Below the pieces are notes generated by a model. The model saw nothing but the letters and a program-made list of their open reading frames with translations. It ran no database searches and was not told the origin of the DNA. Shown here piece after piece: positions 8,151-15,306 of a stretch of 37,637 nt of DNA. Source of the DNA: Candidatus Methylomirabilis sp. (GTDB taxonomy: Bacteria > Methylomirabilota > Methylomirabilia > Methylomirabilales > Methylomirabilaceae). The DNA is taken from positions 1 through 37,637 of the forward strand of contig NSJM01000024.1 in the NCBI GenBank assembly GCA_002634395.1. The letters run 5' to 3'. The stretch's first letter is position 1. Each line of letters begins with the position of its first letter. Position numbers and translations under genes: made by a program.

Positions 8151-9290
8151 TCAGGCCGGCTTGGCCCACGACCAACGCGCCAGGCATCGCCCCGTACCCG
8201 TATCGACGCACCGGGCATAATAAGGCCCAGGCGTCATCCGTACCCACACGTCGGCGGGAAACTGAAAGGTACTGCTCTCTGCCACGCTTACCGCGGTGTG
8301 CGCGAACGCGTGATCATCGCTCACCTCAATAAGCCGTTCCTGTGACCCGGACCCATCCGGGAGCACCAGTTGCGGCGGCCCTTCGAGCCGACCAAGTTCG
8401 ACCAGGCCCTCCAGGGGCTCGACGCGTGTCCGGGTCATCAGTCCCGGCGCCCGCCTGCTCAGCCGATAGAGCATCGCCCCCACCCACCCGTACCGCCGGC
8501 GCACATAGCGGGCCTCCGACCGCGCGGCATGCGCGCCGGCCGCCGCCTGGTCCTGCTGAGCGCTCTGGTTATAGTAATGGAGAAGCTCTGCCGCCGGTAC
8601 CCATGCCAGGTGGTAGCCGGAACGCTGCAGGCGCCAGCACCACTCGGCATCCTCGTAGTAGAGGAAGTAACCAGGATCGAACCCCCCGATCCGGTCAAAC
8701 ACCTGCCTCGGCGCGACCAGGCACGTCCCCGGCATCATCTCGACCGGGATTGGCTCTTTTGCGCGCCACAGGCCGAGTGCGCGCATGGTCCGTTGTCGAC
8801 CGCGCCGATCTTCCGGTCCTCGCCGTGAGCCCCCGAGCGCCGACCTGAGCAGCGACCCGAGAGTCGGCAACGGCTCCGGCGGCAACAGCAGCGTCCGCCC
8901 TTCATCCACCCAGATCCGCGGCCCAACCGCGCCTACCTCCGGACGCCGATAGAGGTGCGCCAACAGTGCTGCGAGGGCGCCGCTCAGCAGGCGGGCATCC
9001 GGATTCAGAATGCACAGATACCGGCCGTGCGACTGCTCGATCCCCTGGTTGACGGCGGTTGCGAACCCCAGATTGCGATCGTTGCGGAAGAGAGACACGG
9101 TGTTCGGAAGCGCAGCAAGGAAGACAGCGTCGGTCGGCCCGGAGGCGTTATCGATCACGAGAATTTCGAGGCGCCCGTCTTCTCCGTCCGGTCCGGCAAA
9201 CTGTTGATCGAGAAGCGAACGGACGGCGCCGAGCAGGAGCGCCCCAACGTTATAGTTGACGAGGATAACGGACAGGTCGGGCTCGCGCAT
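8151..9290 (-). CDS. GT2 family glycosyltransferase (rhamnosyltransferase-like)
   Basis: About 379 residues from the ATG at 9290; the longer frame to 9359 overlaps the neighbouring gene and lacks homologous sequence. The GT-A core shows LSVILVNYN, the VIDNAS acidic motif, RNLGFATAVNQGI and the D-x-D-like NPDA motif. The acceptor part has GGFDPGYFLYYEDAEWCWR, with the E-D-A-E-W signature of rhamnosyl/WbbL-type GT2 enzymes. After the GT domain comes an 80-residue C-terminal extension ending in SWAKPA that has no recognised domain. It lies directly before, and probably in one transcript with, the GT4 gene. Probable cytoplasmic enzyme adding a sugar to a lipid-linked glycan. Confidence 0.92.
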   Translation of the reverse strand: MREPDLSVILVNYNVGALLLGAVRSLLDQQFAGPDGEDGRLEILVIDNASGPTDAVFLAALPNTVSLFRNDRNLGFATAVNQGIEQSHGRYLCILNPDARLLSGALAALLAHLYRRPEVGAVGPRIWVDEGRTLLLPPEPLPTLGSLLRSALGGSRRGPEDRRGRQRTMRALGLWRAKEPIPVEMMPGTCLVAPRQVFDRIGGFDPGYFLYYEDAEWCWRLQRSGYHLAWVPAAELLHYYNQSAQQDQAAAGAHAARSEARYVRRRYGWVGAMLYRLSRRAPGLMTRTRVEPLEGLVELGRLEGPPQLVLPDGSGSQERLIEVSDDHAFAHTAVSVAESSTFQFPADVWVRMTPGPYYARCVDTGTGRCLARWSWAKPA

Positions 9291-9301
9291 CCGACAGCCG
9301 T

Positions 9302-9994
9302 TCAGCCCGGCGGTTCTGAGGATGGGCGTCTCTGCCCGCCCACGCGCTCCCGCAACCACACGGCCACCGGTTCGGTCAGATCCTCGAACGCATCGTCCGA
9401 CACCTGGCCGGCCCAGCCTTCTCGGCGGAATACCTCTTTACTGGTGGCCTGATCAACAATCAGCGCCAGACCCTGCTCGCGCCCATAGGTCATGAGCAGC
9501 CCTATCAGCGCAGCCTGGCGCACGTCGTGGGACCGCCATCGATTCCGCTCGACAATCGCCCGCCAGTTGGTCGCGTACGCGGCCTGTAGCTCCGCGGACT
9601 TTTTCTGCACCGCCTCCTCCAGCGCAGCCCGCTCGGCCTCACGCCCTGCGGCCCTCGCCTCGGCGTATTGCGCTCGGACGGCATCCAGCTCCGTCTCCAA
9701 CCGGCCCACCGTTTCTGGGTCGGCGCCGGTGACCGGCTGTTTCGCCTGCGCGACGGCCACCAGTTGGGTGAGCGTCGCTTCCAGTTCCCCCAGCCGAACG
9801 CGGCCCGCGCGATCCTGCGCCTCTACCGCTGTGCCAAAAGACACCAGTAGCAACAACGCCGCGAGTAGCGCAAGACCTTGTCCCTTGACACGTCCTCCGC
9901 CGGCGTTATACTGAACGGGGCCAGAACCCGGCCATCGAGGCCGACCGTTTCCAGTAGCCCGTCGCCAACCGATGACCACTACAGGAGGGACCAT
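9302..9994 (-). CDS. OmpH/Skp-like periplasmic coiled-coil protein, start unclear
   Basis: The protein carries a hydrophobic signal-peptide core (LALLAALLLLVSFGTAVEA), then a long Ala/Glu/Arg-rich coiled coil, and a C-terminal LALIVDQATSKEV ... DLTEPVAVWL segment. This resembles the C-terminus of Skp/OmpH chaperones, where a DIT-x-x-V-x-x-L motif ends the core. Family members hold unfolded outer-membrane proteins in the periplasm. The start is a problem: the signal peptide begins near 9886, but the frame has no ATG, GTG or TTG there, and the nearest in-frame ATG (9994) would add about 35 unlikely residues and overlap the divergent lipoprotein start. A GTG at 9891 next to a GGAGG site is one frame off, so a frameshift or base-calling error is possible. 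Confidence 0.65.
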   Translation of the reverse strand: MVPPVVVIGWRRATGNGRPRWPGSGPVQYNAGGGRVKGQGLALLAALLLLVSFGTAVEAQDRAGRVRLGELEATLTQLVAVAQAKQPVTGADPETVGRLETELDAVRAQYAEARAAGREAERAALEEAVQKKSAELQAAYATNWRAIVERNRWRSHDVRQAALIGLLMTYGREQGLALIVDQATSKEVFRREGWAGQVSDDAFEDLTEPVAVWLRERVGGQRRPSSEPPG

Positions 9995-10571
9995 GATCCG
10001 CCATGTTCGTGTCGCGCTGTCCGTTCTCACCATGACTACCCTTTCCGCTTGCGCCATTACCGCCCGATCTCCGGACTCAAACCATCTGCCCTCGGTCCTG
10101 TCCGCCCTGCATGAGGCCCAGCGGACCGACCGAACCGGATCGGTCGACGGCTTTCTCGCGCTCTACCCCGCAGGCGCTCCGGTTCCCCTCCACGATTGGC
10201 CGGTCATGCTGCTCCCCGCCACCCCGGAACTTGAAGCGGCTATCGCGGCCTTCCATCAGACCTATCTCGCGCAGGGGCCGGCCCCGCTTTCCCCTGCGCA
10301 ACTCCAGCAGGCACGTCAACTGCTACGGGACGCGGCCGAGCGCGTACGCCGCGTCGAGCCCCGCTCGCTGATCCAGACCGCGAAAACCGGTCAGGAAGAG
10401 CCGAGATTTCAATTCCTGAGCGTCCCGGAAGGGCGCTGGCTGTTGATCGCGGAATTGACCGCCAAACGCTCGGCCCTGCTCTGGGCCGTCCCGGTCATCA
10501 TCCGCCCTGGGCAACAGGTCCATCAATCGCTCAACGAGGGGTCGGTCTGGGTGGAAGGACTGCTCCCCTGA
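9993..10571 (+). CDS. small lipoprotein of unknown function
   Basis: A 192-residue protein starting at ATG 9993, preceded by a strong AGGAGG site (the ATG at 9972 is rejected because this site decides the start). The signal peptide MIRHVRVALSVLTMTTLSAC ends in a lipobox (L-S-A-C), so the mature protein is lipid-anchored, probably in the outer or inner membrane. The mature part is rich in Ala, Leu and Gln with no domain I recognise. It ends with a conserved-looking stretch RWLLIAELTAKRSALLWAVPV. It is transcribed divergently from the OmpH-like gene and ends convergently with the secreted protein gene at 10633, a strong hairpin lying between them. Confidence 0.8.
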   Translation: MIRHVRVALSVLTMTTLSACAITARSPDSNHLPSVLSALHEAQRTDRTGSVDGFLALYPAGAPVPLHDWPVMLLPATPELEAAIAAFHQTYLAQGPAPLSPAQLQQARQLLRDAAERVRRVEPRSLIQTAKTGQEEPRFQFLSVPEGRWLLIAELTAKRSALLWAVPVIIRPGQQVHQSLNEGSVWVEGLLP

Positions 10572-10578
10572 ATAAAAC

Positions 10579-10607
10579 GCGGGCCAGGGGGGAACCCCCT
10601 GGCCCGC
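10579..10607. terminator. bidirectional hairpin terminator
   Basis: A perfect 13-bp GC-rich stem (10579-10591 with 10595-10607) and three-base loop between convergent stops. On the minus strand it is followed by GTTTTATT, a fitting T-rich tail for the gene at 10633-11970; on the plus strand no T-run follows. Confidence 0.8.
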
Positions 10608-10632
10608 ATCTGTCGTACTCCGAACACGTGCG

Positions 10633-11970
10633 TTACGGCGTGACCTCAAAAAACTCTACTGTCTCGCCTTTGCCGTTGCTCATGTTGTAGTGACAGTTGC
10701 CATCGCTTCCGGTAGGCCGAAGCGGGTTTCCTTCACTGTCTGTACACTCATCCTGCCACTCAATCGTCAGCGGCAGACCCCACAGGCGGGTGATATCCGC
10801 CGAGACATTCCCATTGGCCGAATTCAGGGCCGTCTGCAGGTTGGTCCCGACAAGGCCGCGGGCTCGATTGATACCGCACGACGGCGTCAGGCCACCCGTA
10901 CCACCAGAGCCCCGAAGGTCGGTGTCGCAGTAGCTGGTGCTCGTCATGGTATTCTGCATTTTCGCCCAACCGACATAGGCACCGTTGACCTCGTCAACCA
11001 ATGGTGCAGTCCCGATACAGGTCGATGCGGGATCCGCCAGATGCCACGGACCCTTATCACGGTTTACCAGAGTGCCCATAAAGGACTCGAGGTTACCGAT
11101 GGCATAGTGGGTATCGATGTCATAGCTGAACTCGTTCTCGCACCCATCATACCAGTGGCCATGCGTAGAGATCAGAGTGCGCGCCGTCAATGATCCCGGC
11201 GTCAGCAACTCCTGCCCGGGCGCCTCGCCGTAGTTGCTGCCGTCCCAGTTGCCGTCAGGCAGTCCGGCGATCGCCAGGATGCTGTCGATCGTATATGGAG
11301 TCGAGGCCTTGCCCTCGGCGAAGAAGCCGGGGATGGCGACTGCATCCGGGAACGGCTCATACCGGCCATTCCAGTCCAGGGGGTAACCGGACGAATTGCG
11401 GAACACGATCGGTCCACCAATACCCTCGGCACTGCTGCCCAGGTTCGAGGCCGCCGGATAGGCCGCTACCCAGTCGTTCGCGGGATCGACGATGATGACC
11501 GTCCCCATCAGAACGTTCAACTGTACCCCGGCCCGACTGAGCTCTCCACCCAGAGACTCGCTGAACCGAACATCGATATCGGCAAACCCGACCTTGCTGG
11601 GCAGACTCACGGAGGTCGGTGAGACGGACAAATCAAGCTGGTCGATATCCAGCGGGCTCAGCTTGACCTTCCGGTTTTGCTTTGCGCAGGTTTTGTCGTA
11701 GAACTGCACGTGAACTGATGGCCCTGGGATTTGAAACCCAAAAATCGAGAACGGGGTATCCTGCAGATCTACGAAGTCGCTCGCGTTGGTGAGCAGGAAA
11801 AACGTGGTCTTCCCGTCCCGGAGATCCCAGTACGGAACCCCCAGCCGGGCGGCTGGGACCAGCTCGGTGTTGGCCGATGCCGGCCGTTCAGTCAGTCCGA
11901 TACACAGAGGAACGGCCAGAGCGACGAGCCCCAGCATCCCTCGCAACAACGCAGTTTTCATATCTTTCAT
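10633..11970 (-). CDS. secreted Cys-containing protein of unknown function
   Basis: A 445-residue exported protein. The ATG at 11970 follows a GGAGGAG site. Residues 1-33 form a signal peptide (hydrophobic core LLRGMLGLVALAVPLCIGL, cleavage after ASA). The mature protein begins VPAARLGVPYWDLRDGKTTFFLLTNAS, a beta-strand pattern resembling extracellular domains that report string-like TNVS/LTNAS motifs. It has seven cysteines, mostly in the C-terminal half, that could pair as disulfides. No sorting signal, transmembrane anchor or catalytic motif is seen at the C-terminus (ends VEFFEVTP), so it is probably released or held by interactions. It has its own strong promoter and a long leader, and ends at a hairpin terminator. 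I do not recognise the family with certainty. Confidence 0.8.
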   Translation of the reverse strand: MKDMKTALLRGMLGLVALAVPLCIGLTERPASANTELVPAARLGVPYWDLRDGKTTFFLLTNASDFVDLQDTPFSIFGFQIPGPSVHVQFYDKTCAKQNRKVKLSPLDIDQLDLSVSPTSVSLPSKVGFADIDVRFSESLGGELSRAGVQLNVLMGTVIIVDPANDWVAAYPAASNLGSSAEGIGGPIVFRNSSGYPLDWNGRYEPFPDAVAIPGFFAEGKASTPYTIDSILAIAGLPDGNWDGSNYGEAPGQELLTPGSLTARTLISTHGHWYDGCENEFSYDIDTHYAIGNLESFMGTLVNRDKGPWHLADPASTCIGTAPLVDEVNGAYVGWAKMQNTMTSTSYCDTDLRGSGGTGGLTPSCGINRARGLVGTNLQTALNSANGNVSADITRLWGLPLTIEWQDECTDSEGNPLRPTGSDGNCHYNMSNGKGETVEFFEVTP

Positions 11971-12248
11971 GACCTTCTCCTCCTCTTGCTCTTGTAAGTC
12001 GTCCGATTCACCCGATCATGAACAGCCAATCAGCGTCTTTCGCTTGCGAGTCTTCCTCCGTTATGCCAGCGGCCCGCTCGGAATCACCCGTCGTCCATCC
12101 GGATTTTCCCGTACCCCCTAATCGGACCAGCCGCCCGCATCACCTCCTTTCGATTTCCCCCTCATGTGACTTTGTACCTTCGCGGGTACATCGCATCCGT
12201 ATCATCCGCCGCGTCCTTCACACCGACAGGATGAAGGTAAATCGATCC
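11971..12248 (-). promoter_or_regulatory. about 270-base untranslated leader of the secreted protein gene
   Basis: Between the promoter at 12249-12277 and the ATG at 11970 lies a leader of about 270 bases with no long gene. It holds a full-length Shine-Dalgarno-like element and a short upstream frame (12084-12140). I compared it by eye with c-di-GMP and other common riboswitch cores and saw no convincing match. Confidence 0.45.
12084..12140 (-). CDS. possible 18-residue leader peptide
   Basis: ATG at 12140 to TGA at 12084, encoding MRAAGPIRGYGKIRMDDG. It directly abuts a 13-base perfect complement of the 16S 3' tail (GAAAGGAGGTGAT on the minus strand, 12139-12151). The spacing is too short for ordinary initiation, as the ATG overlaps the element, so translation is doubtful. 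It may act as a regulatory element rather than a gene. Confidence 0.2.
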   Translation of the reverse strand: MRAAGPIRGYGKIRMDDG

Positions 12249-12277
12249 CTTATACCCGCTCCTGATGCGCTTGTCAA
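12249..12277 (-). promoter_or_regulatory. strong sigma70-type promoter
   Basis: Minus strand: perfect -35 TTGACA (12272-12277), 17-bp spacer, -10 TATAAG (12249-12254). It drives the secreted protein gene at 10633-11970 and lies just after the stop of the lipoprotein gene at 12291. Confidence 0.75.
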
Positions 12278-12290
12278 GCATAAAATCTGC

Positions 12291-12803
12291 TCACCGGGCG
12301 TCTGATGGGGACTTTTCCCGGATCTCGTCCCAATCGATCGGACGGTACGGATCACCCACCGGGAATCGAAACTTCCGATACCACTGCCCATCGACCTGCA
12401 CCCACTGCTCATCAAACTCACTCCAGCGAGGTTCGACCGGTTTGACCAACATCGGGTGGACGACCGATGATCGGATCTTCATCTTCACGATCGCCAGCGT
12501 CCCCTTAAACTCGACATCCTGAATCTCGTAGTCGAAAATCGGCGTCGCCCCGCGCCCTTGCGAAAAGCCGGTGAGCGTCACCGCCCGCCGGTAGGCCGGC
12601 TCGTGCAGCATATAGGTCTTGACCAGGTCGCCTTGTATTCTGGCCTCCCAGTATTCGGCCACGCGGTCCTTCAGATGCAGTATGGGATCATCTGCCCTTA
12701 TGCGCCCGATATCTGCGCGCCCGGCGCCCCCGCATCCCGCGCCGCCCGTCAGTATCAGTATCAACAGGGCCGCTAGAAAGCCTCTGCTGTGTCGCTTCGC
12801 CAT
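12291..12803 (-). CDS. exported protein or lipoprotein, NTF2-like C-terminal part
   Basis: About 170 residues from the ATG at 12803, which has a GGAGGAGGG site. A longer start at 12836 would overlap the previous stop as ATGA but gives an unusually long charged n-region. The signal peptide (FLAALLILILTGGAGC) ends near a Cys that could be lipidated, though the lipobox is imperfect. The mature part alternates helices and strands: an initial DPILHLKDRVAEYWEARIQGD helix, then YMLHEPAYRRAV and strands ending in DEQWVQVDGQWYRKFRFP. This is the pattern of NTF2-like domains, which often bind small ligands or act as extracellular adaptor domains. Function unknown. It follows the Asp-box protein gene and is probably co-transcribed with it. 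Confidence 0.75.
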   Translation of the reverse strand: MAKRHSRGFLAALLILILTGGAGCGGAGRADIGRIRADDPILHLKDRVAEYWEARIQGDLVKTYMLHEPAYRRAVTLTGFSQGRGATPIFDYEIQDVEFKGTLAIVKMKIRSSVVHPMLVKPVEPRWSEFDEQWVQVDGQWYRKFRFPVGDPYRPIDWDEIREKSPSDAR

Positions 12804-12832
12804 CCCGATTTCCCTCCTCCTTACCCGATTTC

Positions 12833-14356
12833 TCATGGCGTTCGGGTGATGGCGCGGCGTTCCCAGGTCACGCCCCCATCGAGGGAGCGGGAAAAGAAGA
12901 GCGCCTCACCGCCCGGCAACCCCTGGTCCCTGACAGCATAGAGCGCCCCCCGATCATCATGGGACAGCACCGTCGACAAGCGGGTCCGGCTTGCGCGCGC
13001 CGACTGATCGATCGGCGTCGGCGGTTGTTGCCAGGTCGTCCCTCCATCAGCCGATCGGAGGAGCATAAGCTGCCACCCCTCCTTCTGCGACGTTCGTTCC
13101 TGCCACAACAGCACCAGGCGTCCCTGCTCATCGCCTTCGAGCCGCGGCTCGACCAGGACCGCCTCCCGCTCGTCCCCCAAGAGCGCTCGCAACCGGACGG
13201 GCGCGCTCCAGGTGGCGCCGGCATCCTCTGAACGCGACCCCAGAAGCACTAACCCACCCGCTTCCTGCTCCTCGTACCAGGCGATGAAGGCTTTGCCGTT
13301 CTCGGCCGCATGCAGCACCGGGGATGACGCGAAAAACCGGCTCAGACTTGTCTCGCTTAACCGGACCGGCTTGGCCAACCAATGCTCCCCCCCGTCGAGC
13401 GATCGGTTCAGGTGCAGCACACGGTCCGGCATCGGCGACTTCCGCTTCCCTTCGGAAGACTCTATCCACTCAAGCTCCTGCCAGGCCACATACACCTGTC
13501 CGCCCGCGGCCGCGAGAATCTGAGGATGCTGCCCCCGGTAGGCCACATCATCCGCCTGGAAATTCAGACGCACCGGCTGCTGCCACCAGGTCTGTCCCAT
13601 GTCCGAGGAGCGGTTCAGGTAGATGGCGGATTCACCCACTACCGTTCGTTCCTGCCAGGCTACATACAACCGATCCTCTGGATCCATGGCGAAGGAGGGA
13701 TTGACGATCCCCTCGCCGGATGCGGTGGCGGGCATCAGTTGGATCGCATCCGGCGTAAAGTTTTTGCCTCCGTCCCGTGAGATCTTCAGCGCAAGTTTGC
13801 GGGTGTTTCCTATGCCGAACGTCCAGGCTACGGCCACTCCGCCCCGTCGGTCGGCGAACAACCACGGCAGACTTTCATGGTCGGAGGTGGCGTTCAGCGC
13901 CTGCGGCGTCTCCTCCCACGTGCGCCCCCCATCGCCGGACCGCGCAAACATGATGCGACGCGGGCTCTTGGGGGGCGTCACCGATCTCCAGGCGGCGTAC
14001 AACTGCCCGTCCGGGCCGACCGCAAGCCGGTGGCCCCAGGCCGTCGTGTTCGTATTCTGCCTGACGGGCCGCGGCGTCGACCAGGTGTGCCCGCGATCCT
14101 CAGACCGTGAAAAGAGCAGCTCCCAGCTTTTTTGCCATTGAACGGCCAGCCATAGCAGGTACAGCTCCCCCTTTGCCCCACGCTCTAGTCGGGGCGCGAT
14201 AAAGTCGACACCCTGCGGCGACTCAACCGCCCCAGACGCCGGTGGGCTCGAACGCGCGGGGGCCGCAGGCCCGCGATCCTGCGCCGCGCAGGCGGCGACG
14301 ATCAGACAGCTCAGGGCGACGATCAGACCGCCAGGGAACCGAACGCGTCTATCCAC
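12833..14356 (-). CDS. Asp-box (BNR) repeat lipoprotein, sialidase-like beta-propeller
   Basis: A 507-residue lipoprotein: signal peptide with lipobox (LIVAACAAQ) followed by a Pro/Ala-rich linker. Eight Asp-box motifs of the type S-x-D-x-G-x-T/H-W are visible (SEDRGHTW, SGDGGRTW, SRDGGKNF, SSDMGQTW, SLDGGEHW, SEDAGATW, SADGGTTW, SLDGGVTW) at about 50-60 residue intervals. They mark the blades of a sialidase-type beta-propeller. The Arg triad and Asp/Tyr/Glu set of real sialidases were not identified, so enzymatic activity is unproven; many such proteins are binding or assembly proteins (YCF48-like). It lies upstream of, and overlaps the possible long start of, the NTF2-like lipoprotein gene. 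Confidence 0.88.
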   Translation of the reverse strand: MDRRVRFPGGLIVALSCLIVAACAAQDRGPAAPARSSPPASGAVESPQGVDFIAPRLERGAKGELYLLWLAVQWQKSWELLFSRSEDRGHTWSTPRPVRQNTNTTAWGHRLAVGPDGQLYAAWRSVTPPKSPRRIMFARSGDGGRTWEETPQALNATSDHESLPWLFADRRGGVAVAWTFGIGNTRKLALKISRDGGKNFTPDAIQLMPATASGEGIVNPSFAMDPEDRLYVAWQERTVVGESAIYLNRSSDMGQTWWQQPVRLNFQADDVAYRGQHPQILAAAGGQVYVAWQELEWIESSEGKRKSPMPDRVLHLNRSLDGGEHWLAKPVRLSETSLSRFFASSPVLHAAENGKAFIAWYEEQEAGGLVLLGSRSEDAGATWSAPVRLRALLGDEREAVLVEPRLEGDEQGRLVLLWQERTSQKEGWQLMLLRSADGGTTWQQPPTPIDQSARASRTRLSTVLSHDDRGALYAVRDQGLPGGEALFFSRSLDGGVTWERRAITRTP

Positions 14357-14437
14357 TACGAGGTACCTCCATGCATGCCTGCGATCACCGACCGACCGGA
14401 CCAGACATGGGTATCTATTACCTGCCGAATTACGCAG

Positions 14438-15106
14438 TTAGGGCGTGGGTTCATCGGTAGCCGATGGAAGGCGGCGAACAGGGGGGCCGGGAAGAATGAT
14501 CACAATTTTTCCGGCCAGTCGTTCGCCATCCTGTTCTGTAAACTCGATCCTTACCTGCCGTCCGGTTTTCAGCTCGTTGAGGTCCCGTCGCATGCCGGCC
14601 ACGCTGACACGGGTCTCGCCGCCGACCTGGAAGGTCTGTTCCTTGCCATCCTGCGTCCGGATCTTCAGCGTCTGCGCCTTCAGATCTACGGCTACGACCT
14701 TCCCGCCGGCCGTCGGCTTTGCCGGACGTTTCGGGGAGACGCCCACGATGGACGTCGCGATTCGCCGACCATCCTGTTCCACGTAGCCGATACGGACCCA
14801 TTGCGACGGCTGCACGTCGGACAGGCTCCGCAGTCGGGCCTTTACGAAGATCATCGCCTTCTGATCCACCTGCACCGTCTGCTCGCCCCCGTCCTCGACC
14901 CGGACCCGTAATGTCCGCGCCGCCTGGTCGACCGCCAGCACCTCACCCAGCATCCCGAGGGGCTCCTGCGTTGGCTTTTGCTCACCGGACGGCGGTGTCG
15001 CAGGCGCCGGAGCCGCTCCCCGTTCAGCCCAGGATGGGGCCGTGCCAAGGACTGTCAGCCCAAGGACCCAGGCCGATATCATGTGCCGTGCCGAAAACCG
15101 ATACAA
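14438..15106 (-). CDS. secreted protein with two small beta-barrel (DUF5666-like) repeats
   Basis: An exported protein with signal peptide SARHMISAWVLGLTVLGTAPSWA. The mature part has a Pro-rich linker and two homologous repeats of about 75 residues: GEVLAVDQAARTLRVRVEDGGEQTVQV... and GKVVAVDLKAQTLKIRTQDGKEQTFQV.... Both end with WVRIGYVEQDGRRIA / QVRIEFTEQDGERLA. This pattern matches small OB-like domains of the DUF5666 type, function unknown. I prefer the TTG at 15106, which has a GAGG site and yields a normal signal peptide. A GTG at 15142 (longer by 12 residues) and an ATG at 15082 are alternatives. It has its own promoter at 15213-15241. Confidence 0.75.
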   Translation of the reverse strand: MYRFSARHMISAWVLGLTVLGTAPSWAERGAAPAPATPPSGEQKPTQEPLGMLGEVLAVDQAARTLRVRVEDGGEQTVQVDQKAMIFVKARLRSLSDVQPSQWVRIGYVEQDGRRIATSIVGVSPKRPAKPTAGGKVVAVDLKAQTLKIRTQDGKEQTFQVGGETRVSVAGMRRDLNELKTGRQVRIEFTEQDGERLAGKIVIILPGPPVRRLPSATDEPTP

Positions 15107-15212
15107 GATTCCTCGTACCCCGCTGCGTATTCCGGTTGTCACGTGCGTATGGCGTCTACAGGTGCGTTCGCGTTCCGACAGCCCCCGTCAGGGGCCGGGC
15201 ATACAAGCGTCC

Positions 15213-15241
15213 TTTCTACCAATCAATTTCTGGTTTGTCAA
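15213..15241 (-). promoter_or_regulatory. sigma70-type promoter
   Basis: Minus strand: -35 TTGACA (15236-15241), 17-bp spacer, -10 TAGAAA (15213-15218). It serves the secreted repeat protein at 14438. Confidence 0.6.
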
Positions 15242-15253
15242 GCGGATTTGAGG

Positions 15254-15287
15254 TGCCCCACATAATAAAATGATTGTACTTGGGGCA
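15254..15287 (-). terminator. possible terminator of the GT2/TMTC-like operon
   Basis: Inverted repeat TGCCCCA (15254-15260) and TGGGGCA (15281-15287) with an AT-rich 20-base loop, 20 bp after the GT2 stop. It lacks a T-run, so it is only a candidate. Confidence 0.3.
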
Positions 15288-15306
15288 TCGTCTTGGACAA
15301 CGCGGA

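Noticed and set aside
12139-12151. Plus-strand match to the 3' end of 16S rRNA
   Set aside because: Only 13 bases match and no other 16S sequence precedes it; on the minus strand it reads as a Shine-Dalgarno-like element.
11971-12248. c-di-GMP-type riboswitch in the leader
   Set aside because: The GAAAGG and GGTGATGCGGG pieces recall the motif by eye, but the conserved core and paired arms are missing.
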